From: CBDULQ01 sp965368115
GTDB taxonomy: Bacteria; Pseudomonadota; Gammaproteobacteria; SZUA-229
Length of the DNA: 21,497 nucleotides
Direction: 5' to 3'
Assembly: GCA_965368115.1 (NCBI GenBank)
Contig: CBDULQ010000029.1
Coordinates: 1-21,497 of the forward strand
Part shown: positions 1 through 10,799 of the stretch, piece by piece
How the letters are laid out: every line of letters starts with the position of its first letter
Numbering within the stretch: position 1 is the first letter of the stretch
Position numbers and translations under genes: made by a program
Notes under the pieces: generated by a model
The model's input: the letters and a program-made list of their open reading frames with translations, nothing else
Database searches by the model: none
Told to the model about the DNA's origin: nothing

Positions 1-1
1 G

Positions 2-340
2 ACCAGTACAACCGATCCGGCCTTTGCCGAACTGGCCGACCTGGGCCTGCGTGATGGCCAGTGGTTGCTGCAACAGGACCCGAACAGCTGGACCTTGCAG
101 ATCCTCGGCGCCCGCGAACCGGACACCCTGGTTAAATTTGCCCGCCAGCACCAACTGGGTAGCGATACGGCCTGGTATGTCACCGACCTCAAGGGCAAGC
201 CCTGGTATGTGCTGGTTCACCGCAGCTACAGCCAGCGCGATGTGGCGCGCCAGGCCATCAACCAGCTGCCGGCCACGCTGAAAAAGGCCCGCCCCTGGGC
301 GAAAAGCATGGCCTCGGTGCAAAAAGCCATTAAAAAATAA
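2..340 (+). CDS. SPOR-domain protein, 3' end only (DamX-like)
   Basis: The reading frame is open from the window edge to the TAA at 338-340, so only about the last 112 residues are present. The visible part reads as a C-terminal SPOR domain: an aromatic/hydrophobic strand (SWTLQILGA), a helix with a conserved-looking LVKFARQH segment, then a second strand around PWYVLVHRSYSQRDVARQAI, followed by a short basic tail. SPOR domains bind denuded septal peptidoglycan, and proteins of this type (DamX-like) act in the periplasm at the division site. The gene lies just before gltB, which matches the aroB-SPOR-gltB order known in Pseudomonas-like genomes. The N-terminal membrane anchor and any linker lie outside the window, so the exact family member is unknown. 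Confidence 0.8.
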   Translation, partial: TSTTDPAFAELADLGLRDGQWLLQQDPNSWTLQILGAREPDTLVKFARQHQLGSDTAWYVTDLKGKPWYVLVHRSYSQRDVARQAINQLPATLKKARPWAKSMASVQKAIKK

Positions 341-381
341 CCCTTTTCTGATAGACCGGTCCGTGGTCTACTTGAACCAGG

Positions 382-402
382 GCGCCCGGTCGGGCGCTTC
401 TT
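382..402 (+). terminator. Intrinsic terminator after the SPOR gene
   Basis: A 6-bp all G/C stem (GCGCCC at 382-387 with GGGCGC at 392-397) closes a four-base loop and is followed at once by TTCTT. It lies 42 nt after the stop codon. A weaker hairpin (TAGACC 352-357 with GGTCTA 365-370) precedes it. Together they should end transcription of the upstream operon before the gltB promoter. Confidence 0.75.
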
Positions 403-418
403 AATCACGATTAGCGAT

Positions 419-447
419 TTGATCCCGCTCACATAGAACGGTAAAAT
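419..447 (+). promoter_or_regulatory. Predicted sigma70-type promoter for gltB
   Basis: A -35-like TTGATC (419-424) and a -10-like TAAAAT (442-447) are separated by exactly 17 bases and lie just downstream of the predicted terminator. Initiation would fall near 454, giving a leader of about 57 nt before the gltB start. No operator for a regulator such as Lrp or GltC is recognisable by eye. Confidence 0.55.
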
Positions 448-510
448 CTCATCCCTTTTGCCGTCGTCGGCCCGGCCGACTGACCTGGATTTAATCTTAC
501 GGTACGTAAT

Positions 511-4980
<4,470 letters not shown>

Positions 4981-4986
4981 TCCACT

Positions 4987-5056
4987 GTTACCATGCGCCA
5001 GCTAAACACTCAGATGACGAAACAGCCATCCGGGTGTCTAGCTGCGCATTGTTAAC
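4987..5056 (+). repeat. Long near-perfect inverted repeat between gltB and dnaG
   Basis: The arms at 4987-5009 and 5034-5056 are 23 nt each and are reverse complements except for about four mismatches and a compensating one-base offset. They are separated by a 24-nt loop. The arms share the cores GTTA, ATGCGC, AGCTA and ACAC in mirrored order. The structure fills most of the 99-nt gap and lies only 23 nt before the dnaG start. No U-tract follows, so it is not a classical terminator. A 12-nt palindrome, GTTTCGCGAAAC (5061-5072), comes right after it. It could be an RNA processing site, a Rho-linked terminator, a protein-binding site or a dispersed palindromic repeat. Confidence 0.7.
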
Positions 5057-5079
5057 ACGCGTTTCGCGAAACCCCGGAC

Positions 5080-6828
5080 ATGGCCGGCCGCATTCCCCAG
5101 CAGTTCATCGATGAATTACTGAATCGCGCCGACATCGTCGACGTCATCGACTCCCGTGTCGCGCTGAAAAAAAAGGGCAAGGAATACGTCGCCTGCTGTC
5201 CTTTTCATAATGAAAAATCCCCGTCCTTTACCGTTAGCCAGCAAAAACAGTTCTATCACTGTTTCGGCTGTGGTGCGCACGGTACAGCACTGGGCTTTAT
5301 CATGGAATACGATCGACTGGATTTTGTCGATGCCGTTGAAGCGCTCGCCGCCGAATATCATCTGGATGTACCTCGCGAAGGCGGCGGTGGTGCGCCACGC
5401 CAACAGGACAACAAGCAGCAACTGTACGACATCCTTGCCAAAGCCAACCAGCTCTACGCCCTGCAACTGAAACAGTCGCAACGTGCAATCGATTATCTGA
5501 AACAACGCGGCCTGAGCGGCGAAGTGGCGAAAGCCTTCAGTCTGGGTTATGTACCCGAAGGCTGGGACTTTATTTACAAACAGCTCGGCACCTCGGCGGA
5601 ATCGATACAGGCTCTGAACAAGGCCGGCCTGCTGATCGAAAAAGACGGCGGCAAGTACTATGATCGGTTTCGCGATCGCATCATGTTTCCGATTCGCGAC
5701 CGGCGTGGTCGCATCATTGGTTTCGGCGGTCGCATACTCGACCAGGGCGAACCCAAATACCTGAACTCGCCGGAAACACCGGTGTTTCATAAAGGCCAGG
5801 AACTGTACGGTATATTCGAAGCCCGCCAGGCGGTGCGCGATTTGCAACGCATCGTGATCGTCGAAGGTTATATGGATGTCGTTGCGCTGGCCCAGCATGG
5901 TATCCCTTACGCCGTCGCCACCCTGGGTACGGCCACCTCGCAGGAACAGATTTCCCGACTGTTCCGCATCGTACCGGAACTGATTTTCTGTTTTGACGGC
6001 GATCGAGCCGGACGCCAGGCCGCATGGCGCGCTCTGGAAAACGCTCTGCCGGTATTACGCGACGGTGTACAGGCGCGTTTTCTATTCCTGCCCGAAGGCG
6101 AAGACCCGGATAGCCTGGTACGCCGAGAAGGTCAGCAGGCGTTTGAACAACGACTCAGTCAGGCCACGCCGCTGTCTGACTTCATGCTGGAACAACTGGC
6201 CGAGCAGGTCGACATGAGTTCGCCGGACGGTCGAGCCCGCCTGTTCGAAATGGCGCGACCGTTGATTGGCCGGCTACAGGACGGGGTGTTCCGCGATCTG
6301 ATGCTGCAGCAGCTGGAACAACGTGTCGGTATGGCGAAATCGGTTCTCGAACAACACATACCGGAGCTGGAACAACCGACGCATCAGGCCGTCCGCCAGC
6401 GCGCGGACCATCCACACCAGATCAAGATCACCCCACAACGCCAGGCGATCGCCCTGTTACTGCAGTATCCGCAGCTAGCCGAAACAACTCAGATACCCGA
6501 AGCATTGCAACATGCCGATCTTCCGGGTATCCCGCTGCTCCTTCAGCTGCATCGGGTGATTCTGGACAGCGGCAGCCGATCACCCTCGGCTCTGCTGGAA
6601 CGCTGGCGCGACACGCCGGAACAGGACATCCTCAACAAGCTCATCCAGCTGGAGATTGCCGATAGCGACAAACCGGAGCAATGCAGCATCCTGTTTAACG
6701 ACGCACTGCGCCAGCTACTACGCCAGCATCGTGATCGGCGCCACGACCAACTACTGGAAAAAAGTCGGCAGCAACCCCTGTCTGACGAGGAAAAACAGGA
6801 ACTTAAAGCACTTCTTCAACGTGACTGA
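5080..6828 (+). CDS. dnaG: DNA primase
   Basis: DnaG makes the RNA primers for leading- and lagging-strand synthesis at the replication fork and docks on DnaB helicase. The 582-aa protein is full length (E. coli DnaG is 581 aa) and starts MAGRIPQQFI, as expected for the family, which supports the ATG at 5080. The N-terminal zinc ribbon ligands are Cys40, His43, Cys61 and Cys64 (CPFHNEKSPSF and FYHCFGCGAHG). The catalytic core includes RGRIIGFGGR and YLNSPET. The TOPRIM metal site is visible as Glu262 in IVIVEGYMD and Asp306/Asp308 in FDGDRAG. The C-terminal 150 residues correspond to the DnaB-binding domain. No strong Shine-Dalgarno sequence is seen. The usual neighbours rpsU and rpoD are absent; metK follows after 274 nt. 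Confidence 0.97.
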   Translation: MAGRIPQQFIDELLNRADIVDVIDSRVALKKKGKEYVACCPFHNEKSPSFTVSQQKQFYHCFGCGAHGTALGFIMEYDRLDFVDAVEALAAEYHLDVPREGGGGAPRQQDNKQQLYDILAKANQLYALQLKQSQRAIDYLKQRGLSGEVAKAFSLGYVPEGWDFIYKQLGTSAESIQALNKAGLLIEKDGGKYYDRFRDRIMFPIRDRRGRIIGFGGRILDQGEPKYLNSPETPVFHKGQELYGIFEARQAVRDLQRIVIVEGYMDVVALAQHGIPYAVATLGTATSQEQISRLFRIVPELIFCFDGDRAGRQAAWRALENALPVLRDGVQARFLFLPEGEDPDSLVRREGQQAFEQRLSQATPLSDFMLEQLAEQVDMSSPDGRARLFEMARPLIGRLQDGVFRDLMLQQLEQRVGMAKSVLEQHIPELEQPTHQAVRQRADHPHQIKITPQRQAIALLLQYPQLAETTQIPEALQHADLPGIPLLLQLHRVILDSGSRSPSALLERWRDTPEQDILNKLIQLEIADSDKPEQCSILFNDALRQLLRQHRDRRHDQLLEKSRQQPLSDEEKQELKALLQRD

Positions 6829-6863
6829 TCAGCCCTGCCAGCCGGCTGTAGTCGAGTCCGGAA

Positions 6864-6892
6864 TAGCCATGGAGGGCGATTTAGTCTATAAT
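6864..6892 (+). promoter_or_regulatory. Predicted promoter of the metK-ahcY-metF region
   Basis: A perfect TATAAT (-10) lies at 6887-6892, with a moderate -35 match (TAGCCA, 6864-6869, four of six consensus bases) 17 nt upstream. Initiation would fall around 6899-6900, directly before the first base of riboswitch helix P1 at 6901. That fit supports both the promoter and the RNA element. Confidence 0.65.
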
Positions 6893-6900
6893 CTGTCCCG

Positions 6901-6963
6901 CACTGAGGAGCGCTGCAGCAGTTCCCACTGTCAGGCTCGGTGTATCAACAAACAACGGCGCTC
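6901..6963 (+). promoter_or_regulatory. SAH riboswitch aptamer upstream of metK
   Basis: The segment carries the conserved core of the S-adenosylhomocysteine riboswitch: CTGAGGAGCGCTGCA, then TCAGGCTCGG, then CAACGGCGCTC. The pairings can be drawn directly. P1 is 6901-6907 with 6936-6942 (7 bp, one G-U). The P2 hairpin is 6918-6922 with 6927-6931 (one G-U, loop 6923-6926). The pseudoknot is GAGCGC 6908-6913 with GCGCTC 6958-6963. A second copy precedes ahcY at 8278-8346 with the same core but a different P2, which is evidence for RNA rather than coding constraint. Known SAH riboswitches turn expression on when SAH accumulates. The element lies 140 nt before the metK start. Confidence 0.87.
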
Positions 6964-6996
6964 ATTAATTTAGTAAGCAAGCTAAACAATGAGCGT
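6958..6996 (+). promoter_or_regulatory. Alternative hairpin (expression platform) of the metK riboswitch
   Basis: Bases 6958-6966 (GCGCTCATT) can pair with 6988-6996 (AATGAGCGT), 9 bp with one G-U at the base. The stem is extended by TTTAGT 6969-6974 with GCTAAA 6981-6986. The 5' strand includes all six bases of the aptamer pseudoknot strand, so the hairpin and the SAH-bound fold exclude each other. No U-tract follows and it does not reach the metK Shine-Dalgarno sequence (GAGGA, 7089-7093), so how it acts on expression is not obvious. Rho-dependent termination in the following pyrimidine-rich leader is one option. Confidence 0.6.
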
Positions 6997-7102
6997 TGAT
7001 CGACCTGGCCCAGGCCAGGCACTCTGATCTCCTCTCTTATCAGCTACCTGAATACTATCGACATAATACCGGTAACACGGATTACAGCGAGGAACCACGA
7101 CT

Positions 7103-8260
7103 ATGTCTAATTACCTGTTTACTTCCGAATCAGTTTCTGAAGGCCATCCCGATAAGGTTGCCGACCAGATTTCGGATGCGGTTCTCGACGCCATTTTCGA
7201 GCAGGACACCCGGGCTCGCGTTGCCTGCGAAACACTGGTTAACACCGGTATGGTTATTCTGTCTGGCGAGATCACAACTTCCGCCTGGGTGGATATGCAG
7301 GACATCGTCCGCCGTACAGTTAAAGAAATTGGTTACAACAGCTCAGAAATGGGTTTCGACTGGGAGTCCTGCGCGGTACTGACTTCCATCGACAAACAGT
7401 CCGCCGATATTGCCATGGGCGTTGACGAATTCGAAGATCACGAACAGGGTGCAGGCGACCAGGGTCTGATGTTCGGTTATGCCAGCAACGAAACCGACGT
7501 GCTGATGCCGGCGCCGATCACCTATGCCCATCGTCTGGTCAAGCGCCAGGCGGAAGTACGCAAGAACGGCACCCTGCCCTGGCTACGTCCGGATGCCAAG
7601 AGCCAGGTCACCTTCCGCTACGAAAACGGCCAGCCGGTCGGTATCGAAGCGGTAGTACTGTCCACGCAGCACAACCCGGACATCGATAACAAAGCCATTC
7701 GCGAAGCGGTTATGGATGAAATCATCAAACCGGTTCTACCAAACGAATGGATGAACAAAGACACCCAATTCTTCATCAACCCAACAGGTAAGTTCGTCAT
7801 CGGTGGTCCGGTCGGCGACTGCGGTCTGACCGGTCGTAAAATTATCGTTGATACCTACGGCGGCATGGCCCGTCACGGTGGTGGCGCATTCTCCGGCAAG
7901 GACCCCTCCAAGGTCGACCGTTCTGCGGCTTATGCAGGTCGCTATGTGGCCAAGAACATCGTCGCTGCAGGCCTGGCCGACAAATGCGAGATCCAGGTGT
8001 CTTATGCAATCGGTGTTGCCGAGCCGACATCCATTTCAGTACAGACCTTCGGCACCGGCAAGATCGACGACGAGCGTATTGTCGAACTGGTTCGCGAACA
8101 TTTCGATCTGCGCCCGAAAGGCCTGATCACCATGCTCGACCTGTTGCGCCCGATCTATGGTCCTACGGCGGCTTATGGTCACTTCGGACGCGAAGAACCC
8201 GAGTTCACCTGGGAAAAAACCGACAAAGCGGACGCACTGAAGGACGCCGCCGGTCTATAG
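7103..8260 (+). CDS. metK: S-adenosylmethionine synthase
   Basis: MetK condenses methionine and ATP to S-adenosylmethionine in the cytoplasm, releasing phosphate and pyrophosphate. The 385-aa length is typical. Family signatures are in place: GHPDK (residues 14-18, with His15, Asp17 and Lys18 at the ATP/metal site), GAGDQG (116-121) and the phosphate loop GGGAFSGKD (259-267). The start is fixed by MSNYLFTSESVSEGHPDK and by a good Shine-Dalgarno sequence (GAGGA, 7089-7093) nine bases upstream. The gene has a 200-nt leader holding an SAH riboswitch, and is followed within 123 nt by a second SAH riboswitch and ahcY. It therefore appears to be part of one SAM-cycle unit with ahcY and metF. Confidence 0.98.
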   Translation: MSNYLFTSESVSEGHPDKVADQISDAVLDAIFEQDTRARVACETLVNTGMVILSGEITTSAWVDMQDIVRRTVKEIGYNSSEMGFDWESCAVLTSIDKQSADIAMGVDEFEDHEQGAGDQGLMFGYASNETDVLMPAPITYAHRLVKRQAEVRKNGTLPWLRPDAKSQVTFRYENGQPVGIEAVVLSTQHNPDIDNKAIREAVMDEIIKPVLPNEWMNKDTQFFINPTGKFVIGGPVGDCGLTGRKIIVDTYGGMARHGGGAFSGKDPSKVDRSAAYAGRYVAKNIVAAGLADKCEIQVSYAIGVAEPTSISVQTFGTGKIDDERIVELVREHFDLRPKGLITMLDLLRPIYGPTAAYGHFGREEPEFTWEKTDKADALKDAAGL

Positions 8261-8277
8261 TCCTTTGCACAAGCAAT

Positions 8278-8346
8278 TTTCTGAGGGGCGCTGCAGCGGC
8301 CATGTTCAACATGGTGCCGTCAGGCTCAGAGGTAACAACGGCGCTC
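8278..8346 (+). promoter_or_regulatory. SAH riboswitch aptamer upstream of ahcY
   Basis: This is the second copy of the SAH riboswitch core, with CTGAGGGGCGCTGCA, TCAGGCTCAG and CAACGGCGCTC. P1 pairs 8280-8285 with 8325-8330 and extends by G-U pairs to 8278/8332. P2 is a long hairpin: CGGC 8297-8300 with GCCG 8316-8319, and CATG 8301-8304 with CATG 8310-8313. The pseudoknot is GGGCGC 8286-8291 with GCGCTC 8341-8346. Compared with the metK copy, the pseudoknot A-U pair has become G-U and one P1 U-G pair has become U-A. Pairing is therefore kept while bases change. This is the classical ahcY context for this riboswitch class. Confidence 0.92.
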
Positions 8347-8380
8347 ATTTCTTAAATAACTTTGATTACTTAGGAGATGA
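8345..8380 (+). promoter_or_regulatory. ahcY: Shine-Dalgarno-sequestering hairpin before ahcY
   Basis: Bases 8345-8355 (TCATTTCTTAA) pair with 8370-8380 (TTAGGAGATGA) in an unbroken 11-bp stem with two G-U pairs and a 14-nt loop. The 3' strand contains the ahcY Shine-Dalgarno AGGAG (8372-8376), seven bases before the ATG at 8384. The first two bases of the 5' strand also belong to the aptamer pseudoknot, so SAH binding should weaken the stem and free the ribosome site. This fits a translational ON switch. Confidence 0.7.
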
Positions 8381-8383
8381 CCA

Positions 8384-9793
8384 ATGAACGCAGAGTTCAC
8401 TGATTACAAAGTCGCCGATATCGCACTGGCTGACTGGGGGCGCAAGGAAATCGCCATCGCTGAAACAGAAATGCCCGGCCTGATGGCGCTGCGCGAAGAA
8501 TACGGTTCCGAGCAACCGCTGAAAGGCGCGCGCATCACCGGCAGTCTGCATATGACCATCCAGACTGCAGTACTGATCGAAACACTGGTTGCCCTGGGCG
8601 CCGAAGTGCGTTGGGCGTCCTGCAACATCTTTTCTACGCAGGATCAGGCTGCCGCTGCTATTGCGGCTGCCGGCATTCCGGTTTATGCCTGGAAAGGTGA
8701 GACCATCGAAGAGTACTGGTGGTGTACCGAACAGGCACTGACCTGGCCCGGCGGTCAACTGCCCAATATGATACTGGACGATGGCGGCGACGCCACTCTG
8801 CTGGTACACAAGGGTGCAGAATACGAAAAAGCCGGTGCCGTTCCCGACGCCAAGGCAGATGATAATGAAGAATGGAAAGCCATTGTCGGTCTGCTCAAGC
8901 GCACTATCAGCGCAGGTTCCAGCAAATGGACCGATATCGCCAACAGCGTTAAGGGTGTAACCGAAGAAACCACAACCGGTGTTCATCGTCTGTACCAGAT
9001 GCAGAAAACCGGCGAGCTGATGTTCCCGGCCATGAACGTCAACGACTCAGTCACCAAATCCAAGTTCGATAACCTGTATGGCTGCCGTGAATCCCTGCTT
9101 GACGGTATCAAGCGCGCAACCGACGTGATGGTAGCCGGCAAGATCTGTGTCGTACTGGGTTACGGTGATGTGGGTAAAGGCTGTGCCCAGGCTTTCCGTG
9201 GCATGGGCGCGACCGTATGGGTTACTGAAATCGATCCGATCTGTGCACTGCAGGCGGCGATGGAAGGTTACCGTGTTGTCGACATGAATGATGCTGCCAA
9301 GTTAGGCGATATCTTTGTGACCACCACTGGCAACGTCAACGTTATCGATCACGACCATATGGCTGCCATGAAAGACCAGGCCATCGTCTGTAACATCGGC
9401 CACTTCGATTCCGAAATCAATATCGCTTCACTGGAACAATATCAGTGGGAAGAAATCAAGCCCCAGGTCGATCACGTCATCTTCCCGGATGGCAAACGCA
9501 TCATCATCCTGGCCAAGGGCCGACTGGTGAACCTGGGTTGTGCAACCGGCCATCCCAGCTTCGTAATGTCAGCCTCTTTCACCAACCAGGTGATGGCACA
9601 AATCGAGTTCTTCCTGAATGCAGAGCAGTATGAAAACAAGGTATACATTCTGCCCAAGCTGCTTGATGAAAAAGTCGCTCGCCTGCACTTGAAGAAAATC
9701 GGTGCCGATCTGACCGAGCTGTCACAGGATCAGGCCGATTATATTAACGTACCGGTCGATGGCCCCTACAAGCCTGACCACTATCGTTACTAA
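8384..9793 (+). CDS. ahcY: Adenosylhomocysteinase (SAH hydrolase)
   Basis: AhcY reversibly splits S-adenosylhomocysteine into adenosine and homocysteine. This removes the product inhibitor of methyltransferases and returns homocysteine to methionine synthesis. The 469-aa length matches proteobacterial forms that carry the extra internal segment (about residues 145-190). The substrate region SLHMTIQTAVLIETL lies near the N-terminus. The Rossmann NAD site is GYGDVGKG (259-266). The protein ends with the family C-terminus KPDHYRY, whose Lys and Tyr reach into the partner subunit's NAD site. The start at 8384 has a clear AGGAG seven bases upstream. Expression is probably under the SAH riboswitch in front of it, and read-through from the metK promoter is likely. 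Confidence 0.98.
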   Translation: MNAEFTDYKVADIALADWGRKEIAIAETEMPGLMALREEYGSEQPLKGARITGSLHMTIQTAVLIETLVALGAEVRWASCNIFSTQDQAAAAIAAAGIPVYAWKGETIEEYWWCTEQALTWPGGQLPNMILDDGGDATLLVHKGAEYEKAGAVPDAKADDNEEWKAIVGLLKRTISAGSSKWTDIANSVKGVTEETTTGVHRLYQMQKTGELMFPAMNVNDSVTKSKFDNLYGCRESLLDGIKRATDVMVAGKICVVLGYGDVGKGCAQAFRGMGATVWVTEIDPICALQAAMEGYRVVDMNDAAKLGDIFVTTTGNVNVIDHDHMAAMKDQAIVCNIGHFDSEINIASLEQYQWEEIKPQVDHVIFPDGKRIIILAKGRLVNLGCATGHPSFVMSASFTNQVMAQIEFFLNAEQYENKVYILPKLLDEKVARLHLKKIGADLTELSQDQADYINVPVDGPYKPDHYRY

Positions 9794-9811
9794 TCACTTC
9801 TTGAGTAGTAC

Positions 9812-9850
9812 CACTGGGCCGACATTATGTCGGCCCAGTGCGTCTTAATT
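9812..9850 (+). terminator. Strong hairpin between ahcY and metF
   Basis: A perfect 13-bp stem (9812-9824 with 9828-9840, core CTGGGCCGACA) closes a TTA loop and is followed by CGTCTTAATT. The stem is very stable, but the downstream U-tract is poor. It may act as a partial terminator that lowers metF relative to ahcY, or as a 3'-end stabiliser of the ahcY mRNA. It lies only 18 nt after the ahcY stop. Confidence 0.6.
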
Positions 9851-9867
9851 GCAGAGGCACATGAATC

Positions 9868-10719
9868 ATGAACGCTGACAGCAAATCAGAGCCCTCTTTC
9901 AGTTGCGAGTTTTTTCCACCCAAGACCGAACAGGGCATGGAAAAACTTCAGAACACCAGCGTCACCTTAAAAGAAAGCATTAACCCGGAATTTTTCTCGG
10001 TTACTTTCGGCGCAGGCGGCTCGACTCGTGACCGAACATTTGAAACCGTCAGGCAGATCAACAGTATCGCCGGCACCGACGTGGCGCCGCACCTGTCGTG
10101 CATCGGCTCGACGCGCGAACAGATTACCGAAATCCTGAACAGTTATCGCGAACAGGGCATCACGCGTATCGTCGCCTTACGCGGCGATATTCCGTCCGGC
10201 TCGGTGGCCCGGGGCGATTTCAATTACGCCAACGAACTGGTCAGTTTTATTCGCGAAAATTTCGATGATACATTTACGCTGGAAGTGGCGGCCTATCCGG
10301 AGTTTCATCCCCAGGCCGAATCCGCCAGCAGTGATCTGGCTAATTTCAAACGCAAGGTCGATGCCGGAGCTAACCAGGCGATCACCCAGTATTTCTTTAA
10401 TTGCGACGCCTATTTCAGATTCGTTGAAAGTTGTGAAAAGCTGGACATCGGCATCCCGATTGTACCGGGCATTATGCCAATCACTAATTTCACCAATCTG
10501 GCCCGGTTTTCCGATGCTTGTGGTGCGGAAATTCCACGCTGGTTGCGCAAACGCCTGCAGGCTTATGGCGATGACGTCGACTCTATCAAGGCCTTCGGCC
10601 TGGATGTGGTTGCCGAAATGTGTCAACGCCTGCTGGACCAGGGTGCACCCGGCCTGCATTTCTATACCATGAATCAGTCTGAAGCCACTCTGGGAATCTG
10701 GAATCGACTCTCGCTTTAA
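9868..10719 (+). CDS. metF: 5,10-methylenetetrahydrofolate reductase
   Basis: MetF reduces 5,10-methylene-THF to 5-methyl-THF with a flavin cofactor, supplying the methyl group that converts homocysteine to methionine. The 283-aa TIM-barrel protein is of normal bacterial size. The catalytic Glu is visible in FSCEFFPPKT (Glu14), FGAGGSTRDRT follows, and the flavin-linked Asp is in ALRGDIPSG (Asp107). The ATG at 9868 has AGAGG ten bases upstream. Another ATG at 9861 runs into a stop after five codons. It lies downstream of ahcY and completes the local SAM cycle set; no methionine synthase gene (metH or metE) is in the window. It may be co-transcribed through the hairpin at 9812-9840. Confidence 0.96.
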   Translation: MNADSKSEPSFSCEFFPPKTEQGMEKLQNTSVTLKESINPEFFSVTFGAGGSTRDRTFETVRQINSIAGTDVAPHLSCIGSTREQITEILNSYREQGITRIVALRGDIPSGSVARGDFNYANELVSFIRENFDDTFTLEVAAYPEFHPQAESASSDLANFKRKVDAGANQAITQYFFNCDAYFRFVESCEKLDIGIPIVPGIMPITNFTNLARFSDACGAEIPRWLRKRLQAYGDDVDSIKAFGLDVVAEMCQRLLDQGAPGLHFYTMNQSEATLGIWNRLSL

Positions 10720-10727
10720 GACCCGAG

Positions 10728-10755
10728 CCTCGGTCGGGGTCGACGTCGACCGAGG
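10728..10755 (+). terminator. Candidate terminator or palindrome after metF
   Basis: CCTCGGTCG (10728-10736) pairs with CGACCGAGG (10747-10755). Nested inside is a competing perfect palindrome, GGTCGACGTCGACC (10738-10751). The downstream sequence TTCACCTTTATAGTCTGTTT is T-rich but interrupted. This suggests an end of the metF transcript before rsmE, although partial read-through is likely. Confidence 0.45.
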
Positions 10756-10799
10756 TTCACCTTTATAGTCTGTTTAATCACTGCAGCAGCCTGACCAGT

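Noticed and set aside
6830..6848. CAGCC/GGCTG hairpin after dnaG as a terminator
   Set aside because: Only five pairs, a nine-base loop and no U-tract.
6989..7027. Short leader frame MSVDRPGPGQAL in the metK leader
   Set aside because: The ATG lies inside the alternative hairpin, has no Shine-Dalgarno sequence, and the peptide holds no methionine or regulatory codon run.
6996..7382. TTG-started frame of 128 aa overlapping the metK leader and start
   Set aside because: It overlaps metK in another frame with no family resemblance; metK is certain.
8256..8261. TATAGT overlapping the metK stop as an ahcY promoter
   Set aside because: No acceptable -35 at 16-18 nt upstream; transcription from the metK promoter is the simpler view, though an internal start cannot be excluded.
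10764..10769. TATAGT before rsmE as a promoter
   Set aside because: No -35 element at suitable spacing; too weak to report as a feature.
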